Source: Mesobacillus subterraneus
GTDB taxonomy: Bacteria > Bacillota > Bacilli > Bacillales > Cytobacillaceae
Assembly: GCF_000934845.1 (NCBI RefSeq)
Contig: NZ_JXIQ01000016.1
Coordinates: 62,001-126,000, forward strand
DNA length: 64,000 nt
Reading direction: 5' to 3'
The notes beneath the pieces were generated by a model that did no database searches, had not been told where the DNA came from, and saw only the letters and a list, made by a program, of their open reading frames with translations. Each line of letters opens with the position of its first letter. Within the stretch, counting starts at the first letter, position 1. Below, piece by piece: positions 26,954 through 34,329 of this stretch. Position numbers and translations under genes: made by a program.

Positions 26954-27478
26954 ATGAGTGAGGAAAAAAAGAACCATCATGAAGATGATACAGATATGAT
27001 CAAGCTGATCGATAACCTGAACAGGAAAGACGATGTCCACTTGAACAGAAGGGCGTTCCTGAAAGCTTCCTTTGGTGCAACCGTTGCGATCGGGCTGGCG
27101 ACGACTCCATTCGGAATCTTCACATTCCTGCGGGATGAAAACGGCGAAGTGAAGCGCGTGGAAGTCACTGATGTGAATGATCTGGCAATCGGGGAATCAA
27201 GAAATTTCAACTATCCGACAAAGACTGAGCCAGCCATTCTTGTCAGAACACCGGAAGACAAATTCGTTGCCTATAATAATAAATGTACACACCTTCAATG
27301 TCCTGTTTTTTACGAGCATAAAGAAAATGTCCTTCTCTGCCCATGCCACAAAGGCTATTTCAATGTTGACAGCGGTCAGCCAATGGCGGGGCCGCCGCAG
27401 CGCGAGCTACCGAAAATCCTGCTAGAAATCAAGGATGGAAAGGTATTTGCGGTTGGGAGGGAAGTAAGACATGGATAA
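26954..27478 (+). CDS. Tat-exported Rieske [2Fe-2S] protein
   Basis: A 174-residue protein. NRRAFLKASFGATVAIGLA near residues 31-50 is a twin-arginine signal or anchor. The Rieske cluster motifs are CTHLQCP (about 112-118) and CPCHKGYF (about 130-137), with the expected Cys-X-His and Cys-X2-His pairs. It should sit on the outer face of the membrane, anchored by its N-terminal helix. In bc1/b6f complexes Rieske proteins take electrons from quinol; here no cytochrome bc gene is adjacent, so it may work with the cytochrome b-like protein at 22146. Ribosome site CAGGAGG. Confidence 0.92.
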   Translation: MSEEKKNHHEDDTDMIKLIDNLNRKDDVHLNRRAFLKASFGATVAIGLATTPFGIFTFLRDENGEVKRVEVTDVNDLAIGESRNFNYPTKTEPAILVRTPEDKFVAYNNKCTHLQCPVFYEHKENVLLCPCHKGYFNVDSGQPMAGPPQRELPKILLEIKDGKVFAVGREVRHG

Positions 27479-27662
27479 AAAAAGAATCGCATTCCTCTCG
27501 ATTTTTCTGTTTCTAGCGGTTAATGTCGTCGCCCTCTCAAACGCGATTGAAGGTTATTACGGACAGGAAGATGAGCGAGTATATGGCGCGGTTATTGTCG
27601 CTTTGATTTCAACCGGTTTGGCGACAACCGCTTTTTTCATCTGGAAAGGAACTACAAAATGA
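27471..27662 (+). CDS. Small two-helix membrane protein
   Basis: A 63-residue protein overlapping the Rieske stop by 8 bp, with two membrane segments (FLSIFLFLAVNVVALSNAI and VIVALISTGLATTAFFIW). No known motif. Tight coupling suggests a small subunit or assembly partner of the Rieske/cytochrome part. Confidence 0.65.
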   Translation: MDKKRIAFLSIFLFLAVNVVALSNAIEGYYGQEDERVYGAVIVALISTGLATTAFFIWKGTTK

Positions 27663-27704
27663 ACAAAGCAGCGGAATGGATGATCTGTAAAAGAGTAAAT
27701 AAAA

Positions 27705-27731
27705 AAGAGCAGCGGCTAAATCGCTGCTCTT
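27705..27731. terminator. Bidirectional terminator after redox operon
   Basis: AAGAGCAGCG and CGCTGCTCTT form a 10-bp stem with a 7-base loop; an A run precedes it, acting as a T run for the minus-strand gene at 27737. Confidence 0.8.
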
Positions 27732-27736
27732 ACTGT

Positions 27737-28246
27737 TTAACCGAACTGATTAGTTGGCACGATCTTTATTTTCTCCGCTGCAAATTTCCTTTCGCCAAAC
27801 AAGGTGATCAAGGTACAATTTTCAATTCGGAATGGAGTATCTCCGACTTGGTATTCAGCAAGAATCCCGGAACCAAGTTCTTCCCCGTTTTCATTTAAAA
27901 CTTGCACATTCTGGCCCTCTAATGTCTTGAGTTTCGCTTTCATTAGGAATGCTTTCCATTCTTCCCAATTCTTGATTAAAAAGGCCTTTTCTCCATTCTC
28001 CAAGTAACCGAGCTGACAGCCACTTTCATCGATGGCATCTTCCATCCCGTAGCTTACCTCCACGATAATATCCCGCAAAAATTGGAATTCATCCAGGTCT
28101 AGATAGGGGTCGATGTGGAATTCCACTTCCTTTCCTATTCCTTTGATAGTGGCAAGTGTTTTATTGTTCATGATCACAGTTTTGTTTTTAATATGTTCTG
28201 ATGTAATATTCTCGATGGGCGTGTCCAGTATTTTTAAAGTCAGCAT
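27737..28246 (-). CDS. Hypothetical protein, 169 residues
   Basis: ATG at 28246 is chosen because AAAAGGAG lies 6 bases upstream; a longer frame to 28321 has no ribosome site. The product is acidic and soluble, with no membrane segment, and looks like mixed alpha/beta (FHIDPYLDLDEFQFLRDIIVEVSYGMED). I do not recognise the family. It stands alone between a terminator and a 354-bp intergenic region. Confidence 0.7.
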   Translation of the reverse strand: MLTLKILDTPIENITSEHIKNKTVIMNNKTLATIKGIGKEVEFHIDPYLDLDEFQFLRDIIVEVSYGMEDAIDESGCQLGYLENGEKAFLIKNWEEWKAFLMKAKLKTLEGQNVQVLNENGEELGSGILAEYQVGDTPFRIENCTLITLFGERKFAAEKIKIVPTNQFG

Positions 28247-28600
28247 GATAATCTCCTTTTCACTCCGCTTGTACTTTTCATTATAATGGTTTTGTCCTGT
28301 CAAGAATGTGACAAACTTCATTTTATCCCCAGAAACACGAATCCTAGTTCGAAAGATATAGAAGAAACCGATGATCCGACAAAAATTGACAAAACACTGG
28401 ATGAATTATTAAAATCATTACATATTTTTCATGACTTGTAGCACAACTGAAAGCTTACTGAAATCTTGAATGAAATATAGTTTGATAGAATACAATGATA
28501 AGGTTTGAGGGCCTCCCACAAAAGGGAACAAGAATGGTATCTGAAACAAATTTCAAATTTTTTTAACGAATAGATCGTATCAAGAGGTCGGAGGAAAGCC
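28247..28600. other. Intergenic region, 354 bp
   Basis: Upstream region of two divergent genes. It holds the ribosome sites of both and A/T-rich promoter-like sequence. A 51-codon open frame at 28286-28441 has a plausible amino acid pattern but no ribosome site, and may be a gene relic. Nothing else is evident. Confidence 0.4.
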
Positions 28601-31345
28601 ATGACAGTTGAAGAGCAATTAATCAAAAAATCTTATTTTGAAATCTATACGGAATCAGGAAACCGGACACATCCAGTCCAGGTACTTGGAGAGCTTTACC
28701 TTGCTGAGCAAAAGAAGGATATGCCGGATTTAGCAAAGATTCGTTATGCGCAGGGAGAGGTTTATTTTCATCATAAAGATTATGAAGCGGCAATTTTTAA
28801 ATGGGAAAATATCACGAATGAGTTGAAGCCATGGGCAAAAAAGAACATGGGGGATGCTTTCCTGGAGCTTGGTTTGCTGACATCGGCGGAAGAGCTATAC
28901 CTTTCGATTGAGACAGACAGCGATGTCTTGAAAATGGAAAGCGGGCTGCAGCTGTTATCCGTTTACATACAGCAGGGAAAACTCGAAAAAGCAGTTGCTG
29001 TCATCAAACAGGCTGTCGCGCTAAATCCGGATTATCCGGGGGTGACTGAAATTGCCCGTACCTTTTTCGAGGAGCAAAACGATTGGGAAAATGGGGTGGA
29101 GCTTGCCGTCAATGAGGGAATCCGGACGGGGTCGCCAAAATGGTTTGATGTCTTGAACCATTATGTTGAACAGGGCTACACCGTCCAGTTCGCGCCTGAC
29201 TATTTTAGCGAGGCATTATCTGTCTTATTCCAAGTCGACAGAGGGCGATTTGAGCAGCTCGCTGTATCCCTATGGCAAAGCTACCGAAACGAGAGCACCT
29301 ACATGGCATGGATAAGGGAATTCAATCAATTATTCAGCGGGATGGACGGAAACAGGAGAGATGGCTGGATCCAGCTGTCAGCAATCTATCAGGAAAGCTA
29401 TTTCGAGTTGATTAATGGAGACAGGCTGATCAAGGAAATTTCGCCGCTGATTCCGGAATTATTGACTAATTGGCTGAAAATAACTAGCCCAGTGAACAGC
29501 CTTGTAGCAGCATCATCGATCATTGCCTGGAATGAGGTGTTCCCTGGAACCATTACCGATTCGGCAATCCACGACGCGGAGACATTAGTTCTGCATTCCA
29601 ATGAGTACCATGATGGTTATCAGGATAGCCTGATGTTGTTTGACTCGATCATGAAGTGGGCCGAAGAACATGACATTGAGGTTGGCAACAAGATTAAGTG
29701 GATGGTTCAGGAGCTACATGAGACAAATGTTCATAATATGCTGGTCGCCGGTTTGTCAGGCAATGGAAAGTCTTCCTTCATCCATACGATCTTGGGGGAA
29801 GACTTGCTTACAGCCCCGACTGCAGCTGTCATTCGTTTCATGGATCAGGGAAATCCGGTTGCCTATGAAATTACCGATACGGAAATACGGCAGATCACAG
29901 ATGTGGAAGATTTCAAGGAAGCTGCAGGTGTCAGCCGCAAGAATCATCAAAATGAAACCATTATTGATTTCAAAGCTGACTTCCCATTCCTGCGCGAACA
30001 TAACCTGGCATTAATGGATACTCCAGGGGTCAACCGCAATAATTACGATAAGCACCCGCTCTATCAGTACTTACGGTTTGCCGATAGTTTGCTATACGTC
30101 CTAAATGCCGCCGAGCCTTTTACGGAGAAAGACAAGGAAATCCTTGAGAAAATATCAGAGTATTTCCCGGATCTGCCGATTCACTTCCTGCTGAATAAAA
30201 TGGATGTAATATACGGCCAGCAGGAGGCGGCGGAAGTTTTTGACCAGACATTGGCAGAAGTCAGCCAATACTATCCGGATGCAAAAATGTTTGCTTTCTC
30301 ATCCAATTATGACAATGCTCAGGTGTTGAACGATTTTTCTCATTTCATCAAAGCAACTAGAAGTACAGTCGATCTTGACCAGGAACGGACCGCGAAACTG
30401 CAGTTCTTCGTCAGACGTGCCATTACCTATTTGCTTGATAAACGAGTTGAAATGGAGAAAAATCATCTGGAGTCGATCAGTTGGAATGAGGAAATGGTGA
30501 GCAAGCTGAATGGCGCACTCCATCAGTTAGCTGATATAGAAGAGGAGAAGGCTCGCTCTATTCAAAAGGCATTTCGGAAAATCAAGGATGAAACGCGTGC
30601 GGAAATCATCGAAAAGGTTCCAGAATTACTGCGCAGCTGCTCTGACATGGTGACGGAGGACAGCGATTTTGGGAAAATTCATTTAAAAATAGACGAGGAA
30701 ATGAACAAGCGAATCGAGGAATATCTGAAAAAAAACGTTTTGCCAAAATTCCATGCCAATTTGAATGACTGGATCCAATTTTCAAAAGAGGAATTTGACC
30801 AGAGCCAAAATTATTTGGATGAAATGGCAGAGGGGTTCAACTCGCTGTACGGAGAAGAAAGGATCAATCTTGCCTGCGATTTCAAGGTGCTCGATGACTG
30901 GCGCCGCGACGCAGACAGGATGTCGAATGGGGTACATTTTGAGAAGATCAACATCATGAACCGTTCGACGCCGCAAGCGTTTTTTCTGAAAAGTGCCGGT
31001 AAGCTATTTGGCGCGTTGCCGCAAAACAATCCAATGCTTCATACTAGATATAGATCCTACGTAGAGACAGCGGATTATTATCAAGTTGCCGTAACAATTG
31101 CTAAAAGCTTCCTGCAGCAATTCGAATTCTTCGAAAAGTCAATGGAACGCGATGTAAATCTATTCTATAAACAGCCATTCCGCGTGCTTGAAGAATCTGC
31201 AGAAGAAGCGCAAAGCGAAATCGAGCACGGAAAGAACGAATTGGAAAAATTAAGAGTTAACCCTGAATGGTACCGTGATCCATTAACACTGTTTGAAGTA
31301 AAACTTCGCCAGTACGAATGGATGACCGCAGCCGGCAGGGGTTGA
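28601..31345 (+). CDS. TPR-containing dynamin-like GTPase
   Basis: A 914-residue protein. The first 180 residues are TPR-like helices (KIRYAQGEVYFHHKDYEAAIFKW, LQLLSVYIQQGKLEKAVAVIKQAVALNPDYPG). A GTPase domain follows with G1 GLSGNGKSS near 384-392, G3 DTPGVN near 472 and G4 NKMD near 531. The remainder is long, helical and acidic, as in the stalk regions of bacterial dynamin-like proteins. It probably binds membranes or assembles on nucleotide. Some proteins of this kind help with membrane stress or phage defence, but nothing here shows which. Single gene, GGAGG upstream, own terminator. Confidence 0.82.
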   Translation: MTVEEQLIKKSYFEIYTESGNRTHPVQVLGELYLAEQKKDMPDLAKIRYAQGEVYFHHKDYEAAIFKWENITNELKPWAKKNMGDAFLELGLLTSAEELYLSIETDSDVLKMESGLQLLSVYIQQGKLEKAVAVIKQAVALNPDYPGVTEIARTFFEEQNDWENGVELAVNEGIRTGSPKWFDVLNHYVEQGYTVQFAPDYFSEALSVLFQVDRGRFEQLAVSLWQSYRNESTYMAWIREFNQLFSGMDGNRRDGWIQLSAIYQESYFELINGDRLIKEISPLIPELLTNWLKITSPVNSLVAASSIIAWNEVFPGTITDSAIHDAETLVLHSNEYHDGYQDSLMLFDSIMKWAEEHDIEVGNKIKWMVQELHETNVHNMLVAGLSGNGKSSFIHTILGEDLLTAPTAAVIRFMDQGNPVAYEITDTEIRQITDVEDFKEAAGVSRKNHQNETIIDFKADFPFLREHNLALMDTPGVNRNNYDKHPLYQYLRFADSLLYVLNAAEPFTEKDKEILEKISEYFPDLPIHFLLNKMDVIYGQQEAAEVFDQTLAEVSQYYPDAKMFAFSSNYDNAQVLNDFSHFIKATRSTVDLDQERTAKLQFFVRRAITYLLDKRVEMEKNHLESISWNEEMVSKLNGALHQLADIEEEKARSIQKAFRKIKDETRAEIIEKVPELLRSCSDMVTEDSDFGKIHLKIDEEMNKRIEEYLKKNVLPKFHANLNDWIQFSKEEFDQSQNYLDEMAEGFNSLYGEERINLACDFKVLDDWRRDADRMSNGVHFEKINIMNRSTPQAFFLKSAGKLFGALPQNNPMLHTRYRSYVETADYYQVAVTIAKSFLQQFEFFEKSMERDVNLFYKQPFRVLEESAEEAQSEIEHGKNELEKLRVNPEWYRDPLTLFEVKLRQYEWMTAAGRG

Positions 31346-31358
31346 TGGTTAGTGAAAG

Positions 31359-31393
31359 GAAGACTCCCTTTAGATTTTTTGGGGTCTTCTTTT
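31359..31393 (+). terminator. Terminator of the dynamin-like gene
   Basis: GAAGACTCC pairs with GGGGTCTTC (one G:U) across a T-rich loop, followed by TTTTAT. Confidence 0.75.
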
Positions 31394-31476
31394 ATATTTG
31401 CTTCTGGAATACGGAAATTATTTCATAATAGATTCCCTCTTCTCGTCGAAGAAGGTTGATTAATCAACTTTGCAGG

Positions 31477-31646
31477 TGAAAGATACCCTTATGCAAGCGA
31501 ACCTGTCCCCATAAGGGTACCATTCTGGATGAAAGATACCCTTATGCAAGCGAACCTGTTCCCATAAGGGCACCATTCGAGGTGAAAGATACCCTTATGC
31601 AGGTGAACCCATCCCCATAAGGGTACCATTCGGGTCGAAAGATACC
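31477..31646. repeat. 53-bp tandem repeat, three full units plus a partial fourth
   Basis: Units start TGAAAGATACCC at 31477, 31530 and 31583, each exactly 53 bp apart, with an 11-base remnant at 31636. Each full unit contains ACCCTTATG about 16 bases before CATAAGGGT or a close variant, so each can form a 9-bp stem. Units differ at several positions, so they are old enough to have diverged. No open frame runs through the array. Confidence 0.93.
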
Positions 31647-31700
31647 GTTAATTTTTTCGAATAGACTAAAAGAGGGCTATTACATAGCGATTTTTCGGTT

Positions 31701-32507
31701 TTATAGCGGCTTTTCAAAAAACGGACGATTGGCATAGTAATACATCCAGCCCATCATGATTCCGCCGCCAATCAGGTTCCCGAGCGTGACTGGGATTAAA
31801 TTGTGGATTACACCTGCAAATGTAACTGACTGTGGATCGTCAAGAACCATGCTGATCGCAAAAGTACACATATTGGCGATGCTGTGTTCATAGCCGGAAA
31901 TGAAGAAGCAGTACACAAAAAACACCATTGCGAACATTTTTGCTCCGTCACCCTTCATCGACATCGGCAGGAAGAACGCTAAGCAGACGAGCCAGTTACA
32001 AAGAATTCCCCTGAAAAATAGTTCTGAAGTTGATGCGAGGGTCTTTTTTTCAGCGACGCTTAACAAGAATCCATTTACAGAATGATCATTAAACAAACCC
32101 GTTGTATAAATTAATAAAGCAAACGCCGCTGCACCGATGATATTGCCGATATAGCTGAAAATCCACATTCTAATTACTTGCGGCCAGGACATCTTTTTCC
32201 TCAGTGCCGCAAAGGTATAATAAAAGGTATTCCCTGTGAATAAGTCTCCACCACCGTAGGCAATCAGGATGATCGCAGCTCCGAAGGTAATGGCCGCAAT
32301 AGGGTAAGCAAACGGTGAATGTTCCATGTAGAATGGATTCCCTGTCTTGAATGCAACAATTACCCCAAATCCAATAAACATCGACGCTAAAGCGGCCCGT
32401 GCAAGATAACGACTTTTGCTTTGCCTGAAAATTGCAACCTTCTTCAGGGCTAGCTTTTCAACCTCTTGAAGCGCTTGTACTTCCAAATTAAAACCACCCG
32501 TCGTCAA
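31701..32507 (-). CDS. Formate/nitrite transporter (FNT) family channel
   Basis: A 268-residue membrane protein with six helices and FNT signatures: AYGGGDLFTGNTFYYTFAAL near residues 83-102, SGYEHSIANMC near 207-217, and NLIGGGIMMGWMYYY near the C-terminus. The family forms pentameric channels for formate, nitrite or hydrosulfide. It lies about 4 kb from the Mo operon, which would fit either formate or nitrite, but it is not co-transcribed with it. Confidence 0.92.
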   Translation of the reverse strand: MTTGGFNLEVQALQEVEKLALKKVAIFRQSKSRYLARAALASMFIGFGVIVAFKTGNPFYMEHSPFAYPIAAITFGAAIILIAYGGGDLFTGNTFYYTFAALRKKMSWPQVIRMWIFSYIGNIIGAAAFALLIYTTGLFNDHSVNGFLLSVAEKKTLASTSELFFRGILCNWLVCLAFFLPMSMKGDGAKMFAMVFFVYCFFISGYEHSIANMCTFAISMVLDDPQSVTFAGVIHNLIPVTLGNLIGGGIMMGWMYYYANRPFFEKPL

Positions 32508-32580
32508 TTTGTAATAAAAGTATTTTGCCTAAAACTTTCTCTCCTATGTAAACTTCCCTAAGAGAAAAGGGAAAAAACGC

Positions 32581-32614
32581 AAAAAAAGACTGAATCTGCT
32601 TGCAAGATTCAGTC
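32581..32614 (-). terminator. Terminator of the MFS gene
   Basis: GACTGAATCT and AGATTCAGTC form a 10-bp perfect stem, 7-base loop; on the minus strand it is followed by seven T residues. Confidence 0.88.
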
Positions 32615-32624
32615 TCTACTATTA

Positions 32625-33839
32625 TTAAAAAGTATCCCTAACAAACTGCGGATGTCGCTGCATGGAAGCGAACAGGACGATCCCGCTTACTAACAGAAGG
32701 CTGCTCGTAAAGACGAATACCGACGTGAAGCCGAGGTAGCCCGAAAGGAATCCGCCGAGGACGGGTCCGATAATGTTTCCGAAGAAACGAAGACTGGTGT
32801 TATAGCCTAGTACTTCGCCCTGCATTGCGACCGGAGCCTCCTGCCTAATATAGGCAATCCTGACAGGGATGACACCTCCAATAGTAATACCAAGTAGGAA
32901 GCGAATCAGGACTAACTGCCAAATATTCGTGACAAAGCCGCCTGGAAAATAAATGATGGCGGATAAGAATAGGAGGAGGACAAGGATCTTGATATAGCCA
33001 ATTTTGTCTGCAATCTGTCCCCATTTCCGGGCCATCAGCAAGTTTCCAAGTCCCGCTGCCGAAAAAGCGATTCCGGAAAAGAATGCCAGGTTTTCATGGC
33101 CATGCAGCTCGCCGACATATAGGGAGAGAATGGGCTGGATGCTGAAATGAGCAATCTGTACGAGCATGGACATAAGCAGGACATTAAGCATGATTGGATT
33201 TTTGAGGATATGTTGAAGCACTTCTTTCCGGCTGTAATTTGTTTTGCTGCCTTCCTTTACATCAATTCGGTATTCCATGACCAGGAATACAAGCAATCCG
33301 GACACGATGATAAAGGCGGAAGTTGAATGAAAGGTAAAGGCATAGCCTGATGAGTCGGCGAGGACACCGCCAATCATCGGACCAAGCAAGGATCCAGTAA
33401 TAGAGCCAGTTTGCAGAGTCCCCAGTGTTTTACCAGCGTGTTCTTTTGGCGTCTGGGTTGAGACAAGTGCCTGAGATACCGGAATGAAGCCTGAAAACAA
33501 ACCCATGAACATTCTGAGCAAAAATAGTTGCCACACGGAAGTGGCAAAACCGAGCAAGAAGACAGATAATCCCATTCCAAAGGCCATAAAAATCAGAATG
33601 CGCTTGCGGCCGAAACGGTCACCTAGCCGTCCGATGAAAGGAGAGAAGAGAAACGCGGTAACGAATGTGATGCTGAAAGTAAGGCCTGACCAATTCTGAA
33701 CATATTTTTCCGAAAAATCTCCAAATGACTCAATGTATAAGGAGAGAAATGGCATTACCATTGTCATACTGCCTGCGATGAAGAAATTGGCGAACCACAT
33801 GATCATCAAGTTTCGTTTCGCCATTTGCTGCTGAGTCAT
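32625..33839 (-). CDS. MFS transporter, drug-efflux type
   Basis: A 404-residue major facilitator with twelve predicted helices. The loop 2-3 motif GRLGDRFGRKRILI (about residues 69-82) and motif C-like GSITGSLLGPMIGGVLAD (about 146-163) are typical of the drug:H+ antiporter 12-helix group. The substrate cannot be told. Single gene with its own terminator. Confidence 0.9.
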   Translation of the reverse strand: MTQQQMAKRNLMIMWFANFFIAGSMTMVMPFLSLYIESFGDFSEKYVQNWSGLTFSITFVTAFLFSPFIGRLGDRFGRKRILIFMAFGMGLSVFLLGFATSVWQLFLLRMFMGLFSGFIPVSQALVSTQTPKEHAGKTLGTLQTGSITGSLLGPMIGGVLADSSGYAFTFHSTSAFIIVSGLLVFLVMEYRIDVKEGSKTNYSRKEVLQHILKNPIMLNVLLMSMLVQIAHFSIQPILSLYVGELHGHENLAFFSGIAFSAAGLGNLLMARKWGQIADKIGYIKILVLLLFLSAIIYFPGGFVTNIWQLVLIRFLLGITIGGVIPVRIAYIRQEAPVAMQGEVLGYNTSLRFFGNIIGPVLGGFLSGYLGFTSVFVFTSSLLLVSGIVLFASMQRHPQFVRDTF

Positions 33840-34029
33840 TACATCAACACTTCTTTCTCAGTACGAATATTTCGCTTTTCTAAATAGTATACCAAAATTT
33901 TGCTGTCTTGAAAACCGATACATCTGCAGAAAAACTCTCGGAGCATAAGCAAACGAAGGTTTTACTTGAAACAGGAATCATACGGCGAATGCGAGGGGGT
34001 TAAAAAAATAATATAATCAATATCATGAA

Positions 34030-34070
34030 CAAAGCCTGCAGCGTTTATCACACTGCAGGCTTTGTTTTTT
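34030..34070. terminator. Intrinsic terminator hairpin
   Basis: CAAAGCCTGCAG and CTGCAGGCTTTG form a 12-bp perfect stem with an 11-base loop, followed by eight T on the plus strand. It lies downstream of the minus-strand cstA/ybdD pair, on which side the T tract is weaker. Confidence 0.75.
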
Positions 34071-34125
34071 TTATAGGTAGGCATCGCTTGTTCGAGGCTG
34101 ACCAAGGCGCCCTGAGCTTTCTTTA

Positions 34126-34329
34126 TCAGCAGCAGCGCGAAATTTTACCGCCTTTGCCGCTGTATCTTGACTCCTGTGCTTCACAGAAGAATTCTTTTCT
34201 TGATTTCACTGGTCCATTTGGATGGTGGTGCGACATGTGATCAACATATTTTTCGTAACTTGGCATACCTACAAGCAGGCTGATAAATTGTTTTCTGTAT
34301 CGAAGCATGCTTTTCACGATTTTAAGCAT
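34126..34329 (-). CDS. YbdD/YjiX-family small protein (DUF466)
   Basis: A 67-residue protein with the strongly conserved family pattern: LVGMPSYEKYVDHMSHHHP, then EFFCEAQESRYSGKGG and a terminal CC. Homologues (E. coli YbdD and YjiX) are always encoded beside CstA or the pyruvate transporter BtsT and are needed for or tune their transport. The start overlaps the cstA stop by 8 bp, so the two are co-translated. Confidence 0.88.
   Translation of the reverse strand: MLKIVKSMLRYRKQFISLLVGMPSYEKYVDHMSHHHPNGPVKSRKEFFCEAQESRYSGKGGKISRCC

Noticed and set aside
28286-28441. 51-codon plus-strand frame in an intergenic region
   Set aside because: The amino acid pattern is plausible but no ribosome site is present and the frame overlaps the promoter region of the minus-strand gene. 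At most a relic.
31477-31646. 53-bp array as a CRISPR
   Set aside because: Repeats are contiguous with no unique spacers and no cas genes are nearby.
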